In this document: positions 43,105 to 52,862 of the stretch, one piece after another
Numbering within the stretch: position 1 is the first letter of the stretch
Layout of the letters: each line of letters opens with the position of its first letter
From: JAHIVB01 sp964574705
GTDB lineage: Bacteria; Bacillota_I; Bacilli_A; Izemoplasmatales; Hujiaoplasmataceae
DNA length: 57,387 nucleotides
Direction: 5' to 3'
Assembly (NCBI GenBank): GCA_964574705.1
Contig: CAZNOO010000011.1
Coordinates: 1 to 57,387, forward strand
Position numbers and translations under genes: made by a program
The notes under the pieces: model-generated
What the model was told of the DNA's origin: nothing
What the model saw: the letters and a program-made list of their open reading frames with translations, nothing else
Database searches by the model: none

Positions 43105-43961
43105 TTGTTCATCACCTTCTTGAGTTCCTCGAAGGCAAGATTAACCGTTTTTTGATATGGGTTGATATCAAGATGGAATTGTTCTTTCAAACGGCGCAAA
43201 ACCTTAATGGTTTCAGGGAGACCGAGTGCCCACGTTGTGAGTTCGTCTTTTCTGAATAAGTCTTCTTCATTTCCGTCATAGACCAAATCGCCATCATTTA
43301 AAACGATGACTCGGTTCGCAAATTCATAAACCAAATCCATGTCATGAGTGATGATAATGATTGATTTTTTTGTCTCTTTTTGGATGTTTTGAAACAGTTC
43401 CATCAATTGTCTTTTACCAAATGGATCAAGTCCAGAAGTGGGTTCATCCAATACTAATATATCTGGGTCCATCGCAAGAATTCCGGCGATGGAAACTCTT
43501 TTTTTCTCTCCTCCGGATAAGTTGAAAGGATTCCGTCTCAAATAGGATTCGTTGAGCCCAACCAAACGAATGGCTTCGGCCGCCCTAATCTTTGCATCTT
43601 CAAGAGACACTTTGAAATTCATCGGGCCAAACATGATGTCCTTTTCAACTGTTTCTTCAAAGAGTTGATATTCTGGGAATTGGAATACGAGTCCAACATG
43701 TTTTCTGAGTAAATTGTAATTTACTTTTTTGTCTCTTTTTTTGGTAATGACTTTCCCATTGATTTCGACTTCCCCTTCGGTTGGAAAAATCAATGCATTC
43801 ATGTGCTGGGCCAAGGTAGATTTTCCGGACCCTGTATGACCGACAAGACAGATGAATTCGTTTTCGTCCTCAATTGAGAGTGTGATTTTATTGATTGCTT
43901 GATAATCTCCGACTTGGTAGGAGGCGTACTCGTGACTTACTTCTCTAAAGTGTATGCCCAT
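43101..43961 (-). CDS. ecfA2: ECF transporter ATPase EcfA2
   Basis: A 286-residue ATPase: Walker A GHTGSGKST, Q-loop FQFPEYQLFEETVEKDI, signature LSGGEKKR, Walker B ILVLDEPTSGLD. I chose the ATG at 43961, 5 bases after AAGGAG; upstream codons would lengthen the overlap with ecfA1. Works with EcfA1 and EcfT; no S component lies here. Confidence 0.93.
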   Translation of the reverse strand: MGIHFREVSHEYASYQVGDYQAINKITLSIEDENEFICLVGHTGSGKSTLAQHMNALIFPTEGEVEINGKVITKKRDKKVNYNLLRKHVGLVFQFPEYQLFEETVEKDIMFGPMNFKVSLEDAKIRAAEAIRLVGLNESYLRRNPFNLSGGEKKRVSIAGILAMDPDILVLDEPTSGLDPFGKRQLMELFQNIQKETKKSIIIITHDMDLVYEFANRVIVLNDGDLVYDGNEEDLFRKDELTTWALGLPETIKVLRRLKEQFHLDINPYQKTVNLAFEELKKVMNK

Positions 43962-44737
43962 AGACTCTCCTTCCAATCCTTGTTCGATTCTTCATCGAGC
44001 AGATTTGCAAGACGCAAAGAAATCGGAAGTTCAAGATTTGCTTCCTTAATTTTATCCGCTTGAGCCAGTACGACTTCTCTGGTTCCATCAAGAAAGATTT
44101 CGCCTTCTTTTAAAACAATTAAACGATCAGCAAGTAAGGCCTCCTCAATGTCATGTGTAATCATGATAATGGTAAGTCCTTCTTCATGAAGCTTTTTAAT
44201 ATATTTCATCAAATCTTCTCTGGCATAAGGATCAAGCATCGATGTAGCTTCGTCAAAGATGATAATTTGAGTTTGCATGGCAAGAATTCCGGCGATCGCG
44301 ACTCTTTGTTTTTGTCCTCCAGAAAGTGTTGCAGGCTCTTTTTCCAAGAACGTATCAACACCGACTTTCGTTGAAAAAAAGTCGATGGCTTCTAGCATCT
44401 CTTCTCTTGTAAAACATAAATTTTCCATTCCGAATGCAATATCGTCTCTGACAGTTACACCGACAAATTGGTTATCCGGATTTTGAAAAACGATTCCAAT
44501 TTTCTTTCTGATGTCGTAAGAGGACTCTTCCGTCAACAAAAGATCATCAATGTAGACATGTCCATCCTGGGGCTCGAGCAATCCGACAATCGCTTTTGCG
44601 AGTGTGGATTTTCCTGAACCGTTATGGCCTAAAATAGCCACCCATTCACCTTTGGAAATCTCCAGATTGATGTTTTTGAGAATCATTCTTTTTTGATTGT
44701 AAGAAAAGTTCAAGCCTTCTACTTTGACCTTCGACAT
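43937..44737 (-). CDS. ecfA1: ECF transporter ATPase EcfA1
   Basis: A 266-residue ATPase: Walker A GHNGSGKST, FQNPDNQFVGVTVRDDIAFGMEN, signature LSGGQKQR, Walker B IIIFDEATSMLD. First gene of ecfA1-ecfA2-ecfT-truA, the usual Bacillota order. In many Bacillota rplQ precedes it; that gene is absent here. Confidence 0.94.
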   Translation of the reverse strand: MSKVKVEGLNFSYNQKRMILKNINLEISKGEWVAILGHNGSGKSTLAKAIVGLLEPQDGHVYIDDLLLTEESSYDIRKKIGIVFQNPDNQFVGVTVRDDIAFGMENLCFTREEMLEAIDFFSTKVGVDTFLEKEPATLSGGQKQRVAIAGILAMQTQIIIFDEATSMLDPYAREDLMKYIKKLHEEGLTIIMITHDIEEALLADRLIVLKEGEIFLDGTREVVLAQADKIKEANLELPISLRLANLLDEESNKDWKESLWAYTLEK

Positions 44738-44770
44738 CTTATCACCTGCGCTAATTCATTATATCAAATC

Positions 44771-44808
44771 TTAAAAGAAAAAGCGAATGAATTCCTGTTC
44801 ATTCGCCA
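44771..44808 (-). terminator. terminator of the serine hydrolase gene
   Basis: GCGAATGAA (44783-44791) pairs with TTCATTCGC (44798-44806); minus-strand CTTTTTCTTTT tail. It also separates the ecf operon from upstream transcription. Confidence 0.75.
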
Positions 44809-44822
44809 ATGAAATTTGGTTT

Positions 44823-45857
44823 CTAATTTTCTTTATTTAGTAGTGGAACTAGATTCTCAAAGACGATTCGTTCGATGGTTTCTTCGACTTTTGAGAAGCG
44901 TTTATTGTCATTGACATTTGAGAGCAAAATGATTTCTATCTCTTCGTCAGGATAAATGGAGTTTACACTGCGAACGCCTGGCCCGCCACCGGTGTGGTAA
45001 TACTTTCTTCTTAGCATTCCTTTGGAATCCTCTTTTTCCAAAAAGATTCCGTATCCATAGTCGGTGCTGTCAATGATTTTAATTTGAGGAGAAATCATCA
45101 AATCAAAATAGGGTTTACCGATAACTCGCTGTGAATATAGTGCATGATTCCAACGATGAAGGTCTTCTACTGTCGATAGTAACGCTCCACCACCACCTGC
45201 AATTCGCATATCTACAAACCAAGCGTTTTGAATCACGCCATTTACTAGATCATACCCTTGTGCTCTATTTGGAATCACTTTTCTGTAATCATCAAAATCT
45301 GAATTTTTCATTTCAAGAGGTTCAAAAATCGTTTTTCTTAAAAAATCGATATAGTTCATTTTGCTTACAAGTTCAATTAAATATCCCAAAAGAAGGTATC
45401 CTGAAATAGAATACTCGAACTGCGTTCCCGGCTTAAAGCGCAAAGGAAGAGAGCTGAACATCGAAATCAAAGATTTTGTAGGAGATTCACTCTTGAGTGC
45501 GTCGTGAAAATCTGAATCCAAGGAAAAGCCTTCGATTCCAGATGAGTTAGCGAGCAAGTGATGAACCGTAATTTGTTCCCCATTTGGATAGTCTTCTATA
45601 TATTTTGATATTGGGTCTGTAAGAGATATAAGATCTTGTTCGACCAGTATTAATATAGCTGCTGCAGTGATTTGTTTGGTAATCGATGCAATTCGAAAAA
45701 CGGAATCCGTTTTGTTTTGAACATTCAGTTCTTGATTTGAGTATCCATACGATTTTTTAAATAATATTTTCCATTTTGAGGAAATCAATACAGCCCCCGA
45801 GTAGTCAAAGTCTTGCAAGGTTTGATCAATGGTCTTAAGAACATTCGATAAACTCAT
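44823..45857 (-). CDS. serine hydrolase of the beta-lactamase/PBP-like family
   Basis: A 344-residue protein with the SxxK motif (S58-ITK61), the second-motif Tyr in FEYSISGYLLLGYL (Y149, with Ile where Asn is usual) and HTGG near the C-terminus. It has no signal peptide, so it appears cytosolic. The family includes esterases and D-aminopeptidases as well as beta-lactamases. The ATG at 45857 follows GGAGG by 7 bases. Lies 19 bp downstream of the CBS gene and is probably co-transcribed. Confidence 0.85.
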   Translation of the reverse strand: MSLSNVLKTIDQTLQDFDYSGAVLISSKWKILFKKSYGYSNQELNVQNKTDSVFRIASITKQITAAAILILVEQDLISLTDPISKYIEDYPNGEQITVHHLLANSSGIEGFSLDSDFHDALKSESPTKSLISMFSSLPLRFKPGTQFEYSISGYLLLGYLIELVSKMNYIDFLRKTIFEPLEMKNSDFDDYRKVIPNRAQGYDLVNGVIQNAWFVDMRIAGGGGALLSTVEDLHRWNHALYSQRVIGKPYFDLMISPQIKIIDSTDYGYGIFLEKEDSKGMLRRKYYHTGGGPGVRSVNSIYPDEEIEIILLSNVNDNKRFSKVEETIERIVFENLVPLLNKEN

Positions 45858-45876
45858 ATTCAATCCTCCGCTCATT

Positions 45877-46593
45877 TTATAGAAATGCCTGTTTTAAATC
45901 CCATATCGTGATAATTCCAAGAATCGCTTCTGTGTTCACTCCATGTTCAGTTACAAACAAAATTTCTAGTTCCCGATCTTTTTCAAAATCTTTTTCAAAA
46001 GCCAGAAGCGCTTCATATATATCCATATCCTTGGGTATGAAATCAAAATACTGTGTAGGATCATTATCCAAATCCATTGCCTCTAAAAGATCTTTCATCT
46101 TAATATCTTTACTGACAAAACCATTGTTGTCCATCATAAAATAATGGAATAATGTCCGTTCTGTAAACACCCCTTTGAGTTTATGGTTTTCCACAACCGG
46201 AATGTTGGAATAACTGTTTTTCTTCATCAACCCAACCAAGTTCTCAACTGAATCTTCCAAAGTCGCAACTGTCAGATTCCGGATTGAACGCATGACGTCA
46301 ATAACTCTTTTCGGTCTAACAATGTGATTGACGACTTTTTTGAATTTTACCAAAAAGTCTTCTGATGGAAGTGCAACACCATCATTATGAACCATGATGT
46401 TTCTGAGTTGTGCCGCTTGGGACAAAATCTCAAAATTGTCTTTATCTGCGATTAAAGGATTGCTGTTTTTTCCTTTGATTCTGTATAAAGTCCCCATAAA
46501 ACTGGACTCGGAAAATCTTCCTTCGTTATATTCAATTCTTAAATATCTTTCAATATCATTAAATGTATTCAAAAATTCTTCTGTGATTGGCAT
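45877..46593 (-). CDS. CBS-domain protein with helical N-terminal domain
   Basis: A 238-residue protein. Residues about 1-95 are helical, with the AAQLRNIMVHND stretch that recalls the R...H element of HEPN-like folds (a loose likeness only). Two CBS motifs follow: about 98-165 (NLVGLMKKNSYSNIPVVENHKLKGVFTERTL) and about 175-238. A nucleotide-sensing regulator is plausible. The ATG at 46593 follows GAGGTGA; an earlier ATG has no site. Confidence 0.78.
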   Translation of the reverse strand: MPITEEFLNTFNDIERYLRIEYNEGRFSESSFMGTLYRIKGKNSNPLIADKDNFEILSQAAQLRNIMVHNDGVALPSEDFLVKFKKVVNHIVRPKRVIDVMRSIRNLTVATLEDSVENLVGLMKKNSYSNIPVVENHKLKGVFTERTLFHYFMMDNNGFVSKDIKMKDLLEAMDLDNDPTQYFDFIPKDMDIYEALLAFEKDFEKDRELEILFVTEHGVNTEAILGIITIWDLKQAFL

Positions 46594-46649
46594 GGCGCTC
46601 ACCTCAACATTCATTATACGGTTTTATCTTTCGTTTGTAAACTCATCGT

Positions 46650-46682
46650 AAAAAGGACAAGCAAAATTTTGCTTGTCCTTTG
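46650..46682. terminator. terminator of the surface lipoprotein operon
   Basis: AAAGGACAAGC and GCTTGTCCTTT flank AAAATTTT, a perfect palindrome. On the minus strand TTTTTAC follows, ending the lipoprotein gene at 46700; on the plus strand only TTTG follows. Confidence 0.8.
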
Positions 46683-46699
46683 AAAGTGTATAACTCTGT

Positions 46700-49600
46700 T
46701 TAGTTAGCAGGTCCTATTTTGTAAAGAGTTACATTGTCAATCGTAAATTCAAATGTTCCTACCATTCCTCCATCAGGAACGCCTAGTGGAATCAAGATGT
46801 AATAAGTGTTTCCTTCAAGTAGATTGTCCGCGTGTAGACTATCATCAACCATTAACGTCGTGCTAAAAGTATCATAAGTTTGGCCAAGTGTTGTAAAGGA
46901 TGTTAATGCAGTGACAGATCTGAAAGTTGTACTTCCTATTTTCGTCGCTCTAATGTATACGCTGATTGTCTGATACGTAACATCATTTACTTTAGCATCA
47001 AAAGTAACATAATAAAGGTCTTTGTCAGTAATTCCAGGAACTTCGATAGCGTGATATAGATAGAAGTTTAAGCTTGTAGCGCCAGTTGCGACTGTCGCGT
47101 TGACAACTAATTCGTTATTAACGACGGCAGCCGTCATTGAAGGAACGTTTGTTGTTCCATTACGGTACAGGAACCAATCATCAAAGGTATACAATTTGAC
47201 AGGATCTAATACTTCATTTGCCAAAGCGAATGTGCCATTGGTATCAAAAGTCCCGCCTACAAATAAGTTCGTCGTTCCAAGCCATTGAGCTACCAATACT
47301 GCAGTTTCTCCTGAAAGCGCCAAATCAGTGACTGACGCACCGTCTTCAATTATAACTCCGTTGTACTTCCAACCCATGAATGTGAATCCGTCCGCCGAGA
47401 ATCCCAGAGCAGTTAAGACGCCCGCTTTCCCAGTGACCATGACTTGATCATCCATCGTTCCGGTTGCACCATTGGCATCGTAAGAGATATTATAATTGAA
47501 AATTTGTTCAAACAATGGTGTAAGCGTAACTACACCTTCCACTGCAGATGCTTGCAAATCAGCGTAGGTTACAACTGCGTCACCAAGATATGCTACAGTC
47601 GTTGTGTCTAAACTCCAACCTAAGAACTCATAACCAGCAAGTTCTACAACTGGCAATGTCAAACTTTCGCTAACCAAATCGAGAAGTGTTACATCAACTA
47701 GGCTCTCATCTACATAATGAATTGTAATAAATGGAGCAGTGATTTCCCATTTTGCGGTCAAAACAAGCGATGCGAAACTACCCAAATCGATTGAAGTAAC
47801 TTCGGTTTCACCAATGAACCACCCAAGGAAATTACATCCTTCACGGCTTGGATCCAATAAAGTAATCGTCGTTGTAAGGTATGTGAATGTATCGGGATTT
47901 CCTGCATCATTCGTTCCGCCGTCAAGCACATATTCTATTTGATACGATGCAAGTTCGAAATAAGCATATACTTTTCCATTGGCAGTAATCCCCGTAGGGT
48001 TCCAAGTAGATAAGTTGTCATCAAGGGCAGTTCTCCATTCTATGAATAGATATCCTTCTTTTGATGGCGTTCCTTCATATAATGGCGTATTTCCCATTGG
48101 AACTGTAACTTGTGTTTCAACGCCTTCTACGTTAAATGTCATCGTGTTTTGTTGCCAAACAAGTTTTGTTTTCGCATTTCCAGATGAGGATCCATCTGTA
48201 ACAATGAACTTTTCACTTCCAACGGCCAAGCCGGAATTCAGTAATTCAGCCATATCAAGAGTCACAGAAACCCCAGCAAGATTGCCTTCGCCAGTTGGCG
48301 CCATACCTCTTGTTCCGTGGTAGTAGCAGTTATCACAGTATTTACTGACAGAGTACCAATTACTGACATCCGTATTTAGGAAAGGTGCGATTTCATCAGT
48401 TTCATTTCCATCAGAACGGAAATTCGAATTAGACCAAGAATAAGCAACATACGCTACGCTGCCTTCGGATTCGTCAGACAAACCAACGATTCCACCGATA
48501 TTCGCTCTACCGCCAATATTTGCAGGGCTATAAGAATAAGTTACTGTTCCAAAGTTTTGCCCAACGATTCCGCCTACGATTCTGTCCGCATGAACTGTGG
48601 ATCCCGCTGTTCCATAAGCGTTATAACATTCACTTACTAAACCATCAGCGTAATTGTATCCAACAATTCCACCGAAAACTTTATTTCCATTCGTAGCTAC
48701 ATCAAGGTTATTTCCAGCTCTTTGAGCAAAAACACGCCCACGATTTTGAGATTGTAATACGTCTCCGCTATTTAATCCTGCAATTCCACCCATATAGGAA
48801 AACTTTCCTATGGAAGCTTCAGCTTCAGATATATATATTACTTCTTTTTCTCCGACTGTTCCCCAAGAAGAGCATAAAGTGATTGAACCTTGATTATTTC
48901 CAACGATTCCTCCGCCTCCAACTCTGGCTTGAACATTCGTATTAGATTCACTATTCGTAATCACTCCATCGGATAAGTTCGTTCCAACGATGGCTCCCGC
49001 TCCGCCGATGCCATCTTCCAATGTCCCAACGACACCAACAAGACTTCTGATGCCTTCTCCAGAAACATTAATCATCGAAATTGTTCCTGAATTAAAATTA
49101 GCAAGCATTCCAATGCTATCGACAGAATCCGTTTCAATGTCTCCAATGATATTCAGATTAGAGATTGTTCCCTGGTTTTGATAGAATACTCCGGAATCTC
49201 CCGTGACAGTGATTGCAAATCCTGCTCCATCATATGAGCCGTTGAACACAACTCCATCAATATCTTCAAAAACAGTTTCAATCGTTAAATCAGCAGTTTG
49301 TTCGAAGACCATTTCAGATGTCGTGACAAATTGTCCGTTTCGAATGACATTCAAATCTTTTGCTGTGGCGACTAGGTAAGGTGATGCTTCAGTTCCTTCT
49401 CCAGAAAGCATGTAACTAAATTGCCATTTAGCATACAACGTGATATTCCCCGTAACTGTATTGGTAGAAAAATTCCATTCGGTTTCATAGGAATCTTCTA
49501 AATACCATCCTAGTAAAGAATAATCTTCCATAGATGATGTTGCTGCTGATAACAAAGATCCATCTTCAACAGTTACTTCCGTTACAGCTGAGCCACCAAA

Positions 49601-49795
49601 GGTTTCAAATGAGACCGTAAATGTTGTAGCTTGTGATGTTTCTGTTGTATTAGTCGAAGTGGTAGTGGTTTCTGTTGTAGATGTTGTTGTCGTTGCGGAT
49701 GTTGCAGTCGTTGCGGATGTTGTTGTACATCCAACTAGAATCATTGCTACAAAAACAATCATCAACAATAATATTGGCTTACGTTGTAGTTTCAT
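46700..49795 (-). CDS. large surface lipoprotein with GLUG and InlB-type repeats
   Basis: A 1031-residue lipoprotein: signal peptide with lipobox ILVGC (Cys23), Thr/Ser-rich linker (24-57), one InlB-B/Flg_new repeat (about 58-128, ending TLYAKW), a GLUG-type beta-helix with many GGIVG..N units (about 135-500), four further InlB-like repeats (about 545-850, GYEFLGWS and TFMGWKYNG), and a C-terminal jelly-roll-like domain (about 855-1031). Likely an adhesin or carbohydrate-binding surface protein. No LPXTG. GGGAG precedes the ATG; 24 bp after its paralogue. Confidence 0.88.
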   Translation of the reverse strand: MKLQRKPILLLMIVFVAMILVGCTTTSATTATSATTTTSTTETTTTSTNTTETSQATTFTVSFETFGGSAVTEVTVEDGSLLSAATSSMEDYSLLGWYLEDSYETEWNFSTNTVTGNITLYAKWQFSYMLSGEGTEASPYLVATAKDLNVIRNGQFVTTSEMVFEQTADLTIETVFEDIDGVVFNGSYDGAGFAITVTGDSGVFYQNQGTISNLNIIGDIETDSVDSIGMLANFNSGTISMINVSGEGIRSLVGVVGTLEDGIGGAGAIVGTNLSDGVITNSESNTNVQARVGGGGIVGNNQGSITLCSSWGTVGEKEVIYISEAEASIGKFSYMGGIAGLNSGDVLQSQNRGRVFAQRAGNNLDVATNGNKVFGGIVGYNYADGLVSECYNAYGTAGSTVHADRIVGGIVGQNFGTVTYSYSPANIGGRANIGGIVGLSDESEGSVAYVAYSWSNSNFRSDGNETDEIAPFLNTDVSNWYSVSKYCDNCYYHGTRGMAPTGEGNLAGVSVTLDMAELLNSGLAVGSEKFIVTDGSSSGNAKTKLVWQQNTMTFNVEGVETQVTVPMGNTPLYEGTPSKEGYLFIEWRTALDDNLSTWNPTGITANGKVYAYFELASYQIEYVLDGGTNDAGNPDTFTYLTTTITLLDPSREGCNFLGWFIGETEVTSIDLGSFASLVLTAKWEITAPFITIHYVDESLVDVTLLDLVSESLTLPVVELAGYEFLGWSLDTTTVAYLGDAVVTYADLQASAVEGVVTLTPLFEQIFNYNISYDANGATGTMDDQVMVTGKAGVLTALGFSADGFTFMGWKYNGVIIEDGASVTDLALSGETAVLVAQWLGTTNLFVGGTFDTNGTFALANEVLDPVKLYTFDDWFLYRNGTTNVPSMTAAVVNNELVVNATVATGATSLNFYLYHAIEVPGITDKDLYYVTFDAKVNDVTYQTISVYIRATKIGSTTFRSVTALTSFTTLGQTYDTFSTTLMVDDSLHADNLLEGNTYYILIPLGVPDGGMVGTFEFTIDNVTLYKIGPAN

Positions 49796-49819
49796 ATTAT
49801 ATCTCCCTTTTTTATATTT

Positions 49820-51796
49820 TTATGGCTGCACTTGCCAAGCAAGTAAAGTTTCATTATTGCTATCAACAAATAGATTTCCTAATAACCCCGCATAACTTCC
49901 TGGTAGCGTATAATATACTGCGTCTCCTGAAACCAATGAAGTATTGCTTACCATTACATTTCCTGCTCCAATTGGTGCTGTTGGGTTGTCTGATGAAGCA
50001 TTACCGTAGACTTGATCACCAGTAGCGCGTAAATCATGGTTTACATATAGATAGACGCTGTTCGTTGCGTATTCAGCAATCGCATAAGCTATATCTTCAT
50101 ATGAATACACATTTGCGGCGTTATAACAATTTGTGATGACTCCACCAGTCTCTTGTGCACCAGCGATTCCGCCGACATTCAGTCTTCCGGCAATATAAGA
50201 TCTAGCTGTTGTAGAGGTGTAATATCTTCCTCCAGTGTAAGAACTATCAATTAATCCAGCATTGATTCCTGCGATTCCGCCAACGTATTGATCACCGTGT
50301 ACTCGAATTCCATTGAAGAAACTCTCCGTCACTTCTCCCTCTGCGGCGTTGTATCCAACGATTCCGCCGATGACTCTGTTGTTGGCTGTGTCGGTGGGTT
50401 CACCATTATTGTAGTAACGTTGTCCCAAGAGTTTTCCAGTAGAGGTTGTGCTTGATCTTGTAATCAGTCCGTAATTGAATCCTGCAATCCCCCCCATATA
50501 ACTATAGTTAGACATTGACTTACCACTTTCAACCGAGTTATAAGCTCCGAGTGTTCCGCGATTTTCACAATCTGAAATCAATCCATAATTGATACTGGCG
50601 ATTCCGCCTCCACCTATATAGGCTTTAACAACGCCATCAGAACTACTTGTTCCTACAAATGAAGAGCTACGAATGATTCCATCTTCTAGGTTTATTCCAA
50701 CAAGTCCGCCTGCACCTCCATCTTCTTTTGAGGAGGGATCTCCTACGACACCTGCTGAAGAGGTTAGTGCAACTCTGGAAGTTACATTTTCAATCAATCC
50801 GTTATTTCGAATTGCAACTCCACCAAGTAATGGAATCGAAGCTGTTGTAATCACGCCGGAAACTGTTAAGTCATGAACAACCCCAGTATCTCCTAATTCA
50901 TAAAACATTCCTGCGTTTCCTAGAACGGTGATTGTAAATCCGTTTCCATTCAAATCTCCTAAGAAAGTATTATTCACGATTTCATCATAAGCAACTTCGT
51001 GTGAGAAACTTTTAACAACTTGGTAGAATTTTCCTTCTCCGATGTTATCGGTCGTAGAAATTGAAAGCATATCTGTTGAATCAAATAGCAGGTAAGGGTT
51101 TTCTTCAGTGCCTACACCTTTGAAATATAAATCTTCAATGGATGCAGTGTCCTCACCTTCTGTAGGAATATCAACTTTATAAACTCCGCCCTGAACATCA
51201 TCATTTGGTGTCCAAAGGACGTTTGTATTATTGACTAATTCAGTAGTTCCAACAATCTCAATTCCGGTTTCGGAGTATTGGTAATATTCTATTGTAACTG
51301 TGATTTCAGCTCCATCTTCATCAAGTTGTGTTTCAGTTCTCGTTGACAATACGCCAAGAAAAAAAGTTAATGTTTTAGAAGATCCGTCATCAACTCCGGT
51401 TTGAATCCACGAGATTGAACTTGAAAATGCTTCAGGCGACATGGAAACTTCTGTTGGAAACGGTTGTGCTAAAATCCATTTTGCATAAAGTGTGACATCT
51501 CCTGTAACAATATCTAGATTAAAATCCCAAGGGACAGAAAAAGTGACATTATCTTTAAACCATCCAATAAATACAGACCCATCTTCTTTCACAGGTATAA
51601 TGGTGTCAGATGCCAGCTTGCGGCCGTTTTCCACCAATACAGGATTGATTGTATTTCCTCCATTTGTTTCAAAGGATACGGTATAATAAGTTACTTCACT
51701 TACTGTACTTTGGCATCCATTTAATGCAGCAAAGCCCACGATTATCAAGAGCAATGTAACAAGTGTTTTACTCACATTATTAAATAAAATCTTCAT
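49820..51796 (-). CDS. surface lipoprotein with InlB-type and GLUG repeats, paralogue of the next gene
   Basis: A 658-residue lipoprotein: lipobox LNGC (Cys28), one InlB-like repeat (about 40-110, ending TLYAKW), a middle domain (about 115-230), and a GLUG-type beta-helix (about 250-640: GGIASINYGLISDC, GGIAGFNYGLITRS, GGIVGYNAAEGEVTES, GGIAGINAGLIDSS). It shares order and motifs with the N-terminal half of the downstream gene but lacks its C-terminal repeats. The ATG at 51796 follows AAGGAG; the longer upstream frame would remove the signal peptide. Confidence 0.87.
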   Translation of the reverse strand: MKILFNNVSKTLVTLLLIIVGFAALNGCQSTVSEVTYYTVSFETNGGNTINPVLVENGRKLASDTIIPVKEDGSVFIGWFKDNVTFSVPWDFNLDIVTGDVTLYAKWILAQPFPTEVSMSPEAFSSSISWIQTGVDDGSSKTLTFFLGVLSTRTETQLDEDGAEITVTIEYYQYSETGIEIVGTTELVNNTNVLWTPNDDVQGGVYKVDIPTEGEDTASIEDLYFKGVGTEENPYLLFDSTDMLSISTTDNIGEGKFYQVVKSFSHEVAYDEIVNNTFLGDLNGNGFTITVLGNAGMFYELGDTGVVHDLTVSGVITTASIPLLGGVAIRNNGLIENVTSRVALTSSAGVVGDPSSKEDGGAGGLVGINLEDGIIRSSSFVGTSSSDGVVKAYIGGGGIASINYGLISDCENRGTLGAYNSVESGKSMSNYSYMGGIAGFNYGLITRSSTTSTGKLLGQRYYNNGEPTDTANNRVIGGIVGYNAAEGEVTESFFNGIRVHGDQYVGGIAGINAGLIDSSYTGGRYYTSTTARSYIAGRLNVGGIAGAQETGGVITNCYNAANVYSYEDIAYAIAEYATNSVYLYVNHDLRATGDQVYGNASSDNPTAPIGAGNVMVSNTSLVSGDAVYYTLPGSYAGLLGNLFVDSNNETLLAWQVQP

Positions 51797-51819
51797 ATTG
51801 TTCTCCTTGAGTGCGCAAA

Positions 51820-51833
51820 GGAAAGCGCTATCT
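51820..51833. promoter_or_regulatory. cre-like site in the lipoprotein leader
   Basis: On the minus strand AGATAGCGCTTTCC matches the symmetric cre form TGAAAGCGCTTTCA at 10-11 of 14 positions, including the whole GCGCTTTC half. It lies just downstream of the likely transcription start, where CcpA acts as a roadblock. Carbon catabolite control is an inference; ccpA is not in this window. Confidence 0.35.
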
Positions 51834-51843
51834 ATATACACAA

Positions 51844-51872
51844 AAAGTATCATTCTTTAATCGTTCAGTCAA
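51844..51872 (-). promoter_or_regulatory. promoter of the lipoprotein operon
   Basis: TTGACT (51867-51872) and TACTTT (51844-51849) on the minus strand with 17-bp spacer, preceded by TGA (extended -10-like). Confidence 0.5.
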
Positions 51873-51918
51873 TTATCAATTATTTATCGTTCCATTGATT
51901 TTGATTATAGTCCTATGA

Positions 51919-51952
51919 AAAAAGAAAAACCGAAATTAATCGGCTTCTCTAT
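51919..51952 (-). terminator. terminator of the LysR gene
   Basis: Minus strand AAGCCGA and TCGGTTT pair around an AT-rich loop, followed by TTTCTTTTTTC. Confidence 0.6.
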
Positions 51953-51957
51953 AAATT

Positions 51958-52839
51958 TTATTTATGAAGTCCATACTCCTCTTTAACAAATCGAATAAAG
52001 TCTTCTGTCTCGGAATATAACAGGCTGTGGTTCTTCCAAATCATTCCAATTGTAATTTGCATTGGATGATCTAAAGGAATTGGAATCAAGTCTGGATCCA
52101 TATCTGCGACCTCTTTGAAAACAAACGCTCCGCAATTCCCATATTCAAGAAATTTCTTGATGGTATACAGTTGGGAAGAGTAAAGAAGAATGTTTGGAAT
52201 GATTCCAAGCTTTGCAAAACGCTCTTTAATTTTTGGGTTTTGAAATGAGTCGGTTTTCATCAAAATGATAGACTCATCTTTTAACATTTCAAAGGCGATG
52301 TGACTGTGGTTTGCGAGATGATGATTCTTACTGACACAAAACACCAATTCTGTTTCATATATTTTTTCCACATGAAATTGAGAAGTCATCTCATTATCAA
52401 TGATTCCTATCGCCAAATCTACCAAATCATCCATTACATAATGTCTAATTTCTAAGGATCCAGATTCCAATATTTCAAATTGAATTTTTGGATATTTTGC
52501 AGTGAATGAATTAAAAATCTTTGGAAACAGGAAGATTCCTATCATTGGAGGAACTCCAATTTTTATTTTGTTATGATTGTTTCCGAGGTCTTTCATTTTT
52601 TCATGAAGTTTGTCTGTCGAATCTAAAATGGCTTGTATTTGATCATAAAAAAAAGCACCCTCGGGAGTTAAAATTAGTTTATTGTTGTTTCGATGAAATA
52701 GTTTCACTCCAAATTCGTGTTCCAATTCTTTGATTGCAGATGAGATTGCAGGTTGAGACACAAATAATTCTTTTGAAGCCTTGGTAATATTGTTGCATCT
52801 ACAGACTTCCCTAAAGTAAAGCATTTGAAGATATTTCAT
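51958..52839 (-). CDS. LysR family transcriptional regulator
   Basis: A 293-residue LysR-type regulator. Winged helix-turn-helix at residues 1-60 (FREVCRCNNITKASKELFVSQPAISSAIKELEHEFGVKLFHR), linker helix, and a periplasmic-binding-protein-like effector domain (about 90-290; KIGVPPMIGIFLFPKIF). Divergent from an operon with a malic enzyme gene, so a carboxylate such as malate or citrate is a candidate effector. The shared intergenic region holds a good LysR box. Confidence 0.92.
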   Translation of the reverse strand: MKYLQMLYFREVCRCNNITKASKELFVSQPAISSAIKELEHEFGVKLFHRNNNKLILTPEGAFFYDQIQAILDSTDKLHEKMKDLGNNHNKIKIGVPPMIGIFLFPKIFNSFTAKYPKIQFEILESGSLEIRHYVMDDLVDLAIGIIDNEMTSQFHVEKIYETELVFCVSKNHHLANHSHIAFEMLKDESIILMKTDSFQNPKIKERFAKLGIIPNILLYSSQLYTIKKFLEYGNCGAFVFKEVADMDPDLIPIPLDHPMQITIGMIWKNHSLLYSETEDFIRFVKEEYGLHK

Positions 52840-52862
52840 AGTCTCTCACTTCCTTAAATTAG

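Noticed and set aside
46700..51796. CRISPR-like or tandem DNA repeats in the lipoprotein genes
   Set aside because: The repeats are degenerate protein repeats; the DNA units vary too much in length and sequence.
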